From assembly GCA_965602805.1 (NCBI GenBank), contig CBFCZK010000008.1, forward strand, positions 1 through 64,000: DNA of 64,000 bases, given 5' to 3'. Source of the DNA: Thiomicrorhabdus sp965602805 (GTDB taxonomy: Bacteria > Pseudomonadota > Gammaproteobacteria > Thiomicrospirales > Thiomicrospiraceae). The notes below the pieces were generated by a model. That model was not told the origin of the DNA. It made no database searches and saw nothing but the letters and a program-made list of their open reading frames with translations. This document shows, piece by piece, positions 19,914 to 27,807 of this stretch (positions within the stretch are counted from its first letter, which is position 1; each line of letters starts with the position of its first letter). The position numbers were made by a program, and so were the translations under genes.

Positions 19914-20330
19914 TTAGAAAGGTTTTACGACCACTAAAATCAAGATAACAATCGTTAATAGTAGTGGAATTTCATTTGCCCAACGATAGTAAATTCCGCT
20001 GTGATTTAAATGCCCCTCTTGCATCTCTTTCATGCGACGCTTGGTCCACAAATGATAGACCAGCATTAACACGACAAAAAACACCTTAGCGTGCATCCAA
20101 CCGGTTGCGCTTGGGAAGTATGCCACCCATAACCAGATTCCCGTTCCGATCGCGAACATCATCATAATGGTCATAAACTTATAAAGTTTTTGCGCCATAA
20201 CCGCTAAACGTGCCACATCTTGACCCGCTGCTTTACCCTCTACAAAATGCACAAAGATGCGCGGCAGGTAAAAAATACCCGCCATCCAGGACATCATAAA
20301 TAAGATATGAAACGTTTTTAACCAAAGCAT
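19914..20330 (-). CDS. hemJ: HemJ-type protoporphyrinogen IX oxidase
   Basis: A 138-residue membrane protein with four TM helices, starting MLWLKTFHILFMMSWMAGIFYLPRIFVHFVE. This is the HemJ signature with His8 in TM1; the YHLWTKRRMKEMQ segment and ANEIPLLLTIVILILVVVKPF C-terminus are also typical. HemJ converts protoporphyrinogen IX to protoporphyrin IX in organisms lacking HemG or HemY. It is divergent from slyD across about 100 bp. Confidence 0.92.
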   Translation of the reverse strand: MLWLKTFHILFMMSWMAGIFYLPRIFVHFVEGKAAGQDVARLAVMAQKLYKFMTIMMMFAIGTGIWLWVAYFPSATGWMHAKVFFVVLMLVYHLWTKRRMKEMQEGHLNHSGIYYRWANEIPLLLTIVILILVVVKPF

Positions 20331-20434
20331 GCTGTTTTCTCCAAATGAAATGACTGCAAAGGGTGCAGAATCTTGCGTGACTCTGTATCATATCTGTTTT
20401 GAAAATAATTAAAACTCTAAACTAGGAATTCAAC

Positions 20435-20917
20435 ATGAATATCGAAAATAACAAAGTTGCGTTAATTGAATATACCTTAACGGATGACAAAGGTGAGCAG
20501 ATTGATGCTTCGAACGGTAATCCATTAGCCTATTTACACGGGCACGGTAACTTAATCCCTGGATTAGAAAAGCAACTTGAAGGTAAAGCCGTTAGTGATA
20601 AGTTCAAGGCGGTTGTTGCGGCTGCAGATGCTTATGGCGAACGTGTTGATGCCCTAGTGCAGACGGTTGGTAAAGAGATGTTTCAAGGTGTTGAAGAACT
20701 TGAAGTCGGTATGCGTTTTGAAGCTCAATCTGAGCAAGGTATGCATTCAGTAGAAGTGACTGCGGTTGATGGTGATCAAGTGACGGTCGATGGTAACCAC
20801 CCGCTTGCAGGTCTTGAGTTAACATTTGAAGTAGAAGTAACAGGTGTTCGTGAATCAACACCTGAAGAAGTTGAGCACGGTCATGCGCACGGCGCTGGTG
20901 GTCATCAGCACGATTAA
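20435..20917 (+). CDS. slyD: FKBP-type peptidyl-prolyl isomerase SlyD
   Basis: A 160-residue SlyD. A split FKBP domain (YTLTDDKGEQIDAS... NLIPGLEKQLEGK) carries the insert-in-flap chaperone domain (about residues 70-125, AYGERVDALVQTV to VDGNHPLAGLELTFEVEV). The short C-terminal tail is His-rich (HGHAHGAGGHQHD) and suits nickel or other metal binding, but is shorter than in E. coli SlyD. Likely roles are prolyl isomerisation, folding and metal delivery to hydrogenase or urease. Confidence 0.94.
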   Translation: MNIENNKVALIEYTLTDDKGEQIDASNGNPLAYLHGHGNLIPGLEKQLEGKAVSDKFKAVVAAADAYGERVDALVQTVGKEMFQGVEELEVGMRFEAQSEQGMHSVEVTAVDGDQVTVDGNHPLAGLELTFEVEVTGVRESTPEEVEHGHAHGAGGHQHD

Positions 20918-20940
20918 GCTTAATTAAGGCTTAAACTTAA

Positions 20941-20967
20941 GTGGCTCTAATGATAAAGAAGAGCCAC
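20941..20967 (+). terminator. Hairpin after slyD
   Basis: GTGGCTCT (20941-20948) pairs with AGAGCCAC (20960-20967) around an 11-nt loop, 23 bp after the slyD stop. There is no clear T-tract, so it may be a weak or Rho-assisted terminator or a 3'-end stabiliser. Confidence 0.5.
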
Positions 20968-21128
20968 ATAAGTTACATCAACAAGAACAGGTTACATAAA
21001 CCACACAAACACCAGCTATCCCCTATCCTCGTCCTGCTTGCTTAACTCGTTTTACTTATTCTTCTCCATTAAAAGCCTCTATTATCACTTTCGAATCAAA
21101 TCTGTAAATTCACCAGCTAACTCTACAC

Positions 21129-21566
21129 TTAACCTTGCAATAAAGCCATTAAATCCGCTTCAGAAACAGGCTTGCATTTGTAGTAACCTTGAATGAAATC
21201 ACACCCCCAAAACCGTCAGCAATCGATAGGTATCCCTGTCCTCTCCCCCTTCAGCGATGGTTTGCATGCCTAAACTATGCGCCAGACTAAATAATGCTCT
21301 CTACCACGGCAAGTGCTTTATTATCAGTACTGATTTTTCTGACGAAAGAGATATCTCTCTTAAGGTAATCCGCGGGTAAATCCAGCAGATAACTAAACGA
21401 AGAGTAGCCAGTACCAAAATCATCAATGGCAATTTTAAAGCCGAGCGCACGTAATTCTGTGAAAACACGGTGTGCATATTCGGTATCTTTAACTAAAGCC
21501 CCTTCGACAATTTCAAGCGTAATCTGTTGTGAATTGGCACCCGTTTTTTCTAGAATAAGCTCAATT
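21129..21566 (-). pseudogene. Decayed EAL-domain (c-di-GMP phosphodiesterase) gene fragment
   Basis: Minus-strand translation in one frame gives an EAL-domain core: LEKTGANSQQITLEIVEGA, then LRALGFKIAIDDFGTGYSS, FSYLLDLPADYLK and ISFVRKIS. The frame then meets a stop near 21300, and homology resumes in other frames (LAHSLGMQTIAEGE; DFIQGYYKCKPVSEADLMALL), ending with TAA at 21129-21131. The N-terminal half of the EAL domain and any sensor domain are absent. This is a truncated, frameshifted remnant, not a functional gene. Confidence 0.85.
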
Positions 21567-21580
21567 CAGTTACATGAGTC

Positions 21581-22339
21581 TTAATTATCCTTCCAGGTAT
21601 TTTCATCAGAAGTTTGCCCACGTAAAGGCATAATCCACATTTGATAAAGAGAGGTGAATAACATCACGGCGGCGGCAAGACTGTAACCAAAACCACCCAC
21701 TATGACCAGATAAGCAAAGCCAGGATGCATTTTAGTTAACCACCAAGCCGCAACATCAACAATCAAGAACGCAAAAGGTACAACAATCAGCAGCGCTTTT
21801 AGCCACTTATTAAAACCGACCGCCATAGAGAAGATTAGGCCAATAAAAAAGAAAATAAAGGCAATACCAAACAGGTGAATATGCGAAACTCGGGTTAAGG
21901 ATTCAATCTCAGCACCTTGATCGACATGTGAAATTTCTCGCATTTCTGCATACTTAGTCACATTTGGTAGGGTCGGCATACTTGCATGACACATGGCACA
22001 TTTAGCGTCTACAATCGGTTTAATGATAGGCTCCCATTGTGCTTCGGGTGCACCATCTCGCGCCCACTTAATCATGGTTAAGTTCTCTTCTGGCGTTGCT
22101 TTGTCCTGCATAGAACCGTTCAGTTTACTTTCGAGCTTTGAACCTTCTCGATTGCCATAATAACTGTAAACAATATCATCTATCGATAAGCCAAATTTAC
22201 CGTCGGCCATACCGTGGGTCAGCATAATTTGCCCCCCGGCCATCATTAAACCCAGTCCGGTGACCAATATATAACCGGTAAACAGGGCTTTGATGGATAA
22301 TGACAGACTGGGAAGATTTAACCAAGATGCGTCTTTCAT
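21581..22339 (-). CDS. Membrane-anchored haem-c protein of unknown function
   Basis: A 252-residue protein. TM1 at about 18-40 is followed by a periplasmic segment with one c-type haem motif CAMCH (residues about 114-118), then three or four TM helices from about 150 to 235. A His-containing motif SHIHLFG opens the second helix and could add a haem ligand. The start has AAAGGA 6-8 nt upstream. The haem-c motif and TM bundle suggest electron transfer between quinone and periplasmic carriers, but I do not recognise a named family. A MITE lies about 40 bp upstream. Confidence 0.8.
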   Translation of the reverse strand: MKDASWLNLPSLSLSIKALFTGYILVTGLGLMMAGGQIMLTHGMADGKFGLSIDDIVYSYYGNREGSKLESKLNGSMQDKATPEENLTMIKWARDGAPEAQWEPIIKPIVDAKCAMCHASMPTLPNVTKYAEMREISHVDQGAEIESLTRVSHIHLFGIAFIFFFIGLIFSMAVGFNKWLKALLIVVPFAFLIVDVAAWWLTKMHPGFAYLVIVGGFGYSLAAAVMLFTSLYQMWIMPLRGQTSDENTWKDN

Positions 22340-22379
22340 AACGATTCCTTTCAGTGAGATATTCCATTACATATAGTAA

Positions 22380-22583
22380 GAGACCTTTGCACGAGTGGCT
22401 GCTCGGATATAAATGGCTAAAATTGCCCTACTTTTCGTTGTACCCCAAGGGCACTTACGATGGGCGAATACTTGTGAATAGCTAGCTATCCACTGCGTAT
22501 TCCGCCTCAATTAGAAAAATTTTATACCCACACGGGGTACTTTCGTCTATTTCTATCTCAAACCTCACTCGTGCAAAGGTCTC
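22380..22583. mobile_element. 204-bp MITE with 18-bp terminal inverted repeats
   Basis: The ends are exact inverted repeats: GAGACCTTTGCACGAGTG at 22380-22397 and its complement at 22566-22583. A 5-bp direct repeat AGTAA flanks both sides (22375-22379 and 22584-22588), indicating target-site duplication. The 204 bp between has no open frame of note, so it must have been moved in trans. The GAGACCTTTGCA ends resemble those of some IS5-family elements, but the parent element is not in this window. Confidence 0.85.
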
Positions 22584-22742
22584 AGTAAGTAGAATACAGG
22601 TGATGACGACATGATTTTTTTAATGACCACAAAATATTGAAGTTTAAGCACAATATCCATAACACGTAATTAACCGCAACATTGTCCATTAAAACTTAAT
22701 CACCTTTGATACCCACCCAATTTCGAAGGCTCAGAAGATAAG

Positions 22743-23192
22743 CTAAGGCTTAGGTATTAAAAAGTCTTCATAATCCAACTCACCTGTATCCACCACGACC
22801 GGAATCGCTAATAAGCCGATATCAGCGGCCTTAACACTTTTAATATTTCCTGAAATTAGTGGGTGCCAATTAGGCAAACTCTGCCCACGATACAACACTC
22901 GATATGCACAAGTATCCGGCAGCCAATCAAAGTCAGCGACGCGTTCTTTGGTGAGTTGCACACAGGTCGGTACATTGATGGATCTATTGGCATAATCACT
23001 GCACTGGCCTGTGGCCAAATCTGAATAAGCACAGACCACACTGGTATAGACAATCTCGTCAGTCTCGTCATCTTGTAGCTTGGTTAAGCAGCATAACCCA
23101 CAACCATCACAGACGGACTCCCACTCTTGTTGTGTCATTTCATCTAGACTTTTGGTCTCCCAAAATGGGGCGGTATGTTCGGACGAACTCAT
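22743..23192 (-). CDS. ycgN: YcgN-family (UPF0260) cysteine cluster protein
   Basis: A 149-residue cytosolic protein. It has the UPF0260 hallmarks FWETKSLDEMTQQEWESVCDG, CGLCCLTKLQD, a middle Cys (CAYSDLATGQCSDY) and NVPTCVQLT...DWLPDTCAYR. The conserved Cys cluster (CxxCGxCC type) probably binds zinc or an iron-sulfur centre. Its exact role is unknown. Length matches E. coli YcgN (153). Confidence 0.92.
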   Translation of the reverse strand: MSSSEHTAPFWETKSLDEMTQQEWESVCDGCGLCCLTKLQDDETDEIVYTSVVCAYSDLATGQCSDYANRSINVPTCVQLTKERVADFDWLPDTCAYRVLYRGQSLPNWHPLISGNIKSVKAADIGLLAIPVVVDTGELDYEDFLIPKP

Positions 23193-23271
23193 TGTTTATA
23201 TACTCGTGTCATTAAGATTAAAAAAATAAGGGGAAACAGTCGGCTATCGTGAGCGCCCCCTACCTATATGA

Positions 23272-23961
23272 TTAAAATTGATCCCAAGGTGTTTGCCAGC
23301 TTGCGATTATTTCTTTACTTTCGGGTTTTAGAAACACCTCGCCATCAACGGGTGCCTGTATAAATTGATAGGCCTGCTCATAAAGCGTGAATTGTATCGC
23401 AAAAGCATGCAAGTATCCTCTATCCGCCAACTTAGCTTCATTGCTATCGCTATAACGCATATCCCCTAAAATAGGTGCACCAACGCTCTTAAGGGCAACT
23501 CGTATTTGATGGGTTTTACCGGTAATCGGTTTGACCAAATAAAGGCGTAAGCCAGGTTGTATAGATTGACTGATAAATTGTGTTTTGGCAGGATTGTCTT
23601 TGGTTTTGCTTAGTTTCCAGCTGCCACGGCGCGCTGGTAACATATCACCCATCACCCAGCCTTGCTTCTTTTTTGGTTTTTTGTCGGAGACAGCCAAATA
23701 AAACTTTTGAACAAGATGTGACTCAAACATAACCTGAAAGGCTTGCGCTGTTTTTTTATTCAAAGCAAAAACAACCAATCCAGAGGTCATTTTATCCAAA
23801 CGATGTACGGGATATAGGACTTCGACTTTTAGAAGCTGCTTAACCAAAACAACCAGGCCTGGCGAATCTTCAGAATGAAAATTTAAACCTGCGGGTTTAT
23901 TGATGACGACAAAATCCACATTCTGAAAAACAACCGCATTTTTTAATTCATCTGCTATCAC
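23272..23961 (-). CDS. RluA-family pseudouridine synthase
   Basis: A 229-residue protein with the catalytic motif HRLDKMTSGLVVFAL (Asp in HRLDK) and the family motifs NKPAGLNFH, ITGKTHQIRVALKSVGAPILGD. It lacks an S4 domain, as in the short RluA-like group. It isomerises uridine in rRNA or tRNA; the site is not predictable. It starts with GTG, 2 bp after the alkC stop TAA, so the two form an operon. A palindrome copy (23853-23862) encodes SPGL. Confidence 0.88.
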   Translation of the reverse strand: MIADELKNAVVFQNVDFVVINKPAGLNFHSEDSPGLVVLVKQLLKVEVLYPVHRLDKMTSGLVVFALNKKTAQAFQVMFESHLVQKFYLAVSDKKPKKKQGWVMGDMLPARRGSWKLSKTKDNPAKTQFISQSIQPGLRLYLVKPITGKTHQIRVALKSVGAPILGDMRYSDSNEAKLADRGYLHAFAIQFTLYEQAYQFIQAPVDGEVFLKPESKEIIASWQTPWDQF

Positions 23962-23963
23962 AA

Positions 23964-25046
23964 TTAACTCTCTATCACTTCAAATTCACTTTCGGCCATT
24001 ACCACCCCGTTTACTAAAAGTTCTATTTTATGCTGTCCTGCATAATAGGTTCGGGTTGAAATGCTTTTAAAATCATGCAGTTTTTTAATGTTTTTAACCG
24101 GGTTATTAGCCATAAACTCACTTATTTTAAACAACTTTCTATAGGGTTCTTTTTGTTTTCTTACAAAACTGATGGCGTATTCTAAACGTACCTTGTAGTC
24201 AAGCAAACTGACTATATTAAGCGCTGCTGAAAAGTTTAGTTTTTGGCCTAAAAGCACTTCTGTAGCAACGGACCAATTCTCAACTTTAACACCATTAGGT
24301 TGTTTATAGCCTATTAGACTCAGCGCTTGTGCATCCCCCTGTTTTAATAAAGTGCGTAAGCCGTGTTTAATAATCCAATCGGTTTCACTGCTCTGACCAT
24401 GCCATTGTGTGCACCAATCCAAGACCCATTCGGGATGATCTTTAGAGATATCATTCAAATTATTGGCTACACTCTTACGCACAAACAGGCTTTCATCTGC
24501 GCGTAAGGCATCCAATATTGGACGTAAGGGTTCAGGTTCTTTTTTAAGCGCAACCAAAGCACGCCCCCAAGGCAATCGTGGACGACAACCTTCACTGGCA
24601 AGACGGCGAACATGTTCATTAGTATGCCCTGTCCATTGCAACATCAACTCGAGCACCTCAGATTGATTGTTTTCAATAAAGGGGCGTACCGCAAATTCAG
24701 AGCTACAGCCTTGTGTTAAACGCTCTAACGCAGCTAAGGATGCATCAGGATATTGCAAGCCATAGCACTCAATAAAATCAGTAAAGACCAGGTGCGGTAA
24801 TCCTGTAAAGGGTTTGGCGATGGGCTCTAAAACAACTAAGGCTTCACTGAACTCTGTCGGCAGCACAGCAGACAAGCAGATTGCAATGTGGCGAATCCGT
24901 TGTTTCAAAGCCAATTGAGGCCAACTATCAGACATAACGTTTTGACGAAACAGATCAACATCAAAATCAATCCTCTGTTTTTGCAGAGCAGTAACAAGCT
25001 TCTCTAACCAGACGGTGTCAAAAACATCCTTCAAAGCTTTGGACAA
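23964..25046 (-). CDS. alkC: AlkC-type DNA alkylation repair glycosylase
   Basis: A 360-residue HEAT-like repeat protein of the DNA_alkylation family. The hallmark block is NEHVRRLASEGCRPRLPWG (about residues 135-155), followed by repeats such as LRADESLFVRKSVANNLND. The C-terminal about 50 residues (TYYAGQHKIELLVNGVVMAE) look like the Ig-like domain that separates AlkC from AlkD. AlkC excises N3-alkylated adenines without base flipping. It starts at TTG with AGAGG 8 nt upstream. Confidence 0.85.
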   Translation of the reverse strand: MSKALKDVFDTVWLEKLVTALQKQRIDFDVDLFRQNVMSDSWPQLALKQRIRHIAICLSAVLPTEFSEALVVLEPIAKPFTGLPHLVFTDFIECYGLQYPDASLAALERLTQGCSSEFAVRPFIENNQSEVLELMLQWTGHTNEHVRRLASEGCRPRLPWGRALVALKKEPEPLRPILDALRADESLFVRKSVANNLNDISKDHPEWVLDWCTQWHGQSSETDWIIKHGLRTLLKQGDAQALSLIGYKQPNGVKVENWSVATEVLLGQKLNFSAALNIVSLLDYKVRLEYAISFVRKQKEPYRKLFKISEFMANNPVKNIKKLHDFKSISTRTYYAGQHKIELLVNGVVMAESEFEVIES

Positions 25047-25191
25047 AACAACAACCTCTTTAATTTCAATATGTTGAAAGAATATTTAAAACTTGGCACA
25101 ACCCTTGGTATATAGCCTGTGATTTTAAAAATAAAGCCTTTAAAGTGTCAGTTTATTGTCACTTTAAATTTCACTTTAGGGAGAACAGACC

Positions 25192-25626
25192 ATGTCACAG
25201 ATGAATACCACTCAAAAAGTTCAAACTTGTTTAGAGTTTATAGACCAACGTTTAGAAAACAGTTCTGAACAAACGATTCAGATTGCCGAGATGATTATTG
25301 ATGACATTAAAAATCTGACATCTGGCTATCAAAACGCCATTAAGAGCGGCAATCTACACAGCCATTCGGAACTGGTACGCGAGACCCAAATGAATTGGGT
25401 AAATCAACTGCATGACATTATACTCGAACAGACCAACCCTGATTTGAATGGTCAGGTCATTAAAGCGCTGCAAAAGTTCGCGAGCAGCCTGAACGAACAC
25501 CAGCTTAAATATTCGGACTTTGATTTACCTAACGCAATCACACATGAACAAGAACATTTGAACCAGGCTGAAATTGATTTTTTACTCAGTCAACAAAACC
25601 TGTTTACTGGGGGTATTCGTCATTGA
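25192..25626 (+). CDS. Short CheZ-like protein (candidate CheY-P phosphatase)
   Basis: A 144-residue, mostly helical protein with a strong ribosome site (AGGGAGA). Residues 84-91 are DLNGQVIK, matching the CheZ active-site helix DLTGQVIK; Asp84 and Gln88 would be the catalytic pair (Asp143/Gln147 in E. coli CheZ). The C-terminal QAEIDFLLSQ (125-134) resembles the CheY-binding tail of CheZ and the FliM peptide EIDALL. The N-terminal helices (about 10-75) could form the CheZ hairpin. It is much shorter than CheZ (214) and no che genes are adjacent. Family by motif inference only. Confidence 0.55.
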   Translation: MSQMNTTQKVQTCLEFIDQRLENSSEQTIQIAEMIIDDIKNLTSGYQNAIKSGNLHSHSELVRETQMNWVNQLHDIILEQTNPDLNGQVIKALQKFASSLNEHQLKYSDFDLPNAITHEQEHLNQAEIDFLLSQQNLFTGGIRH

Positions 25627-25651
25627 GCAAGTCGTTCTAAGTCTTAATAAG

Positions 25652-25680
25652 ACTTATCAGGTCTACCAGGCCTGGTAAGT
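25652..25680 (+). terminator. Hairpin after the CheZ-like gene, built on the dispersed palindrome
   Basis: The arm 25652-25661 pairs with 25671-25680 (10 bp, one G-T wobble) around a 9-nt loop, followed by TTT. The right arm is half of the palindrome TACCAGGCCTGGTA (25664-25677), so the same bases can form two alternative hairpins. A second small palindrome lies just upstream (25638-25654). Confidence 0.55.
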
Positions 25681-25899
25681 TTTGCATATTCGTTTCCTAG
25701 CCCTTTCTTCATACAAGGAGACCTTTACACGAAATCAATGCGAGGCTTTATATAGCCAAAACTCTCCTGAAACCGATTAATCGTGCCTACTGACTCGTGT
25801 AACGCCCCTGAGTTTCGTATAATCAATAATACCTGTTCTAATCGACTACATGTACATTCAATATTCAATTCAACACACACTCTAAAATAAGGTCGCTTT

Positions 25900-27744
25900 G
25901 TGGGATTTGACAACCTGGTTTATTTCGCTTTTTTCATTGGACTTATCAGTGCAGCATCCTTGCCTTTGGGCGCGCTTACGACATTGGTCTGGAGCCCGAG
26001 CGATCGATCTATTGCCTGGTTAATAGCATTTGGTGCGGGCGCTCTACTCTCAGCGGTTACGATTGACCTATTTGCCCCAGCCGTACGTGCGGGTATGTTT
26101 ATTCCTGCGGCAATCGGAGCAATCATTGGCAGTCTTATCTATTTGATTCTCAACCACCAGCTCAATCAGCAGGGTGGGTTTTTACGAAAAACCGCCACCA
26201 CGATTCAATATTTTCGTAGCCGTCAAAAAAAGCAGAATAGACAGTTTTTTAAATCTTTAAATAGACTGCCACTGTTTCAAGAATTGCCTGATAATGAACG
26301 TGCCGTGTTACTCAAACACATCAAAATAGTCAATTATCCTGCTGGCACTATTCTCTATCATCACAGCGACATTCAAAACAAACTGTTTATCATACAAAAC
26401 GGTGAAGTCAAACTACGTGATCCTAATTTCAGCTTAAAAACCTTTATGGAATTAACGAAGTTTGATGCTTTTGGGCGCATGGCTTTCTTTAGCAGCCTAC
26501 CTAACGCCACCCAGGCACAAGCGCAAACCGATGTGACGCTATGGGAGGTTGACCGAGAGGCTTTTAATGCCGTATTAGCGAACACCACCGCCTTGCCCAG
26601 AATTTTGGTGCAACACATAAAAGAGAGTAACGAGTTGGTTCACTACTTAAAAACTCGTCACCTAATGTCGCCAAGCCAAATCAATCAGCACATCGCATTC
26701 ATCTGTCAGATTATCGAAACCCAGCACCGCCTACCGACAACACGAGAACAGCGTAACTTACTGCCATTAGCATTGGCTCGTCTTGAAAGCACTCAACGCT
26801 TTGAACTGTTCAGTGATTGTCATAAAGAGGCCAAACCCATTATTGCCAGTAAACTGCATTTTCGCACACTCAATGCAGGACAGACCATTTTTAGCAATAA
26901 AAGTAACGCGGATAGACTCTATCTTTTAGAATCAGGCTCGGTCGAATTAATTGACCCCAAACAAAAACGTGAAGATTTTGAGTGCTTAGAACCTGGTGAC
27001 TATTTTGGAGGGATGGCATTTGTCTTAGGGGGGCAACATATTAGTTCTGCGATCGCCAAAACAGACGTCACATTTTGGATACTCGACAGAGGTGACTTTT
27101 TAGAGCTTTTAAATCAATTAGATCCTTTACATGATAAATTAAAAGCCTATTTAAAAACACAAAACGTTCATCGATATCTGACTCAAGAGCAGCACTTAGC
27201 GGACAATAAAGCCCAGCGCTGGGTCGAGAAATCGGTTAAACATTTATTGCCTGGCCAGCTCCCCTCTCTCGCGGAATTTTCGCATCACCTGAATCAACAT
27301 AAAGCCGCCTATATGGCGATTTGGTTAGGGATATTTTTGGATGGAATTCCCGAATCTTTCATGATTGGTTCACATATGACCGACGGACACGTTTTGAGTA
27401 TGAGCCTACTTGCAGGTCTATTCCTCTCCAACTATCCAGAAGCGCTTTCCAGTTCAGCAAGCATGCGTGAACAAGGCATTCCTTTTAAGCAGGTATTAAT
27501 GGCCTGGACGCTGTTAATGGTGCTAACAGGCATTGGTGCAGGACTTGGCAGTGTTGTATTAGAAGGCGCAACACCCACTACTTTTGCACTGATTGGTGGT
27601 TTAGCGGCGGGCGCGATGTTAACGGTTATTGCTGAAACGATGCTGCCAGAAGCCTATGTCAAAGGCGGATCCATTATTGGCTTTGTCACTTTATTAGGTT
27701 TTTTAACCGCTGTTTCTTTCAAAGCATTTGATACGGCGCTATAA
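25900..27744 (+). CDS. ZIP-like membrane transporter with two inserted cNMP-binding folds
   Basis: A 614-residue protein. Three N-terminal TM helices (about 5-85, with AFGAGALLSAVTIDLFAPA) are followed by two cyclic-nucleotide-binding-type beta-barrel domains (about 118-235 and 300-420), then a C-terminal TM block (about 465-612). That block has DGIPESFMIG, LSNYPEALSSSASMR and GGLAAGAMLTVIAETMLPEA, which match ZIP metal-transporter helices. The phosphate cassette in both cNMP domains (FGRMAFFSS; FGGMAFVLG) lacks the usual Glu and Arg, so cAMP binding is doubtful. It starts at GTG with AAGG upstream. Confidence 0.75.
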   Translation: MGFDNLVYFAFFIGLISAASLPLGALTTLVWSPSDRSIAWLIAFGAGALLSAVTIDLFAPAVRAGMFIPAAIGAIIGSLIYLILNHQLNQQGGFLRKTATTIQYFRSRQKKQNRQFFKSLNRLPLFQELPDNERAVLLKHIKIVNYPAGTILYHHSDIQNKLFIIQNGEVKLRDPNFSLKTFMELTKFDAFGRMAFFSSLPNATQAQAQTDVTLWEVDREAFNAVLANTTALPRILVQHIKESNELVHYLKTRHLMSPSQINQHIAFICQIIETQHRLPTTREQRNLLPLALARLESTQRFELFSDCHKEAKPIIASKLHFRTLNAGQTIFSNKSNADRLYLLESGSVELIDPKQKREDFECLEPGDYFGGMAFVLGGQHISSAIAKTDVTFWILDRGDFLELLNQLDPLHDKLKAYLKTQNVHRYLTQEQHLADNKAQRWVEKSVKHLLPGQLPSLAEFSHHLNQHKAAYMAIWLGIFLDGIPESFMIGSHMTDGHVLSMSLLAGLFLSNYPEALSSSASMREQGIPFKQVLMAWTLLMVLTGIGAGLGSVVLEGATPTTFALIGGLAAGAMLTVIAETMLPEAYVKGGSIIGFVTLLGFLTAVSFKAFDTAL

Positions 27745-27807
27745 GCTTTTAGCTTTAAACCTGAAATCAAGATGACTATTTTAAATGAAATCAAGTAATG
27801 AGAAGTC

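Noticed and set aside
20604..20861. 85-residue minus-strand frame rich in Leu/Gln/His
   Set aside because: It is a shadow of slyD in another frame, with no ribosome site.
25725..25913. 62-residue minus-strand open frame
   Set aside because: It overlaps the start of the ZIP-cNMP gene and lacks a family match. It may hold a scrap of transposase end but cannot be supported as a gene.
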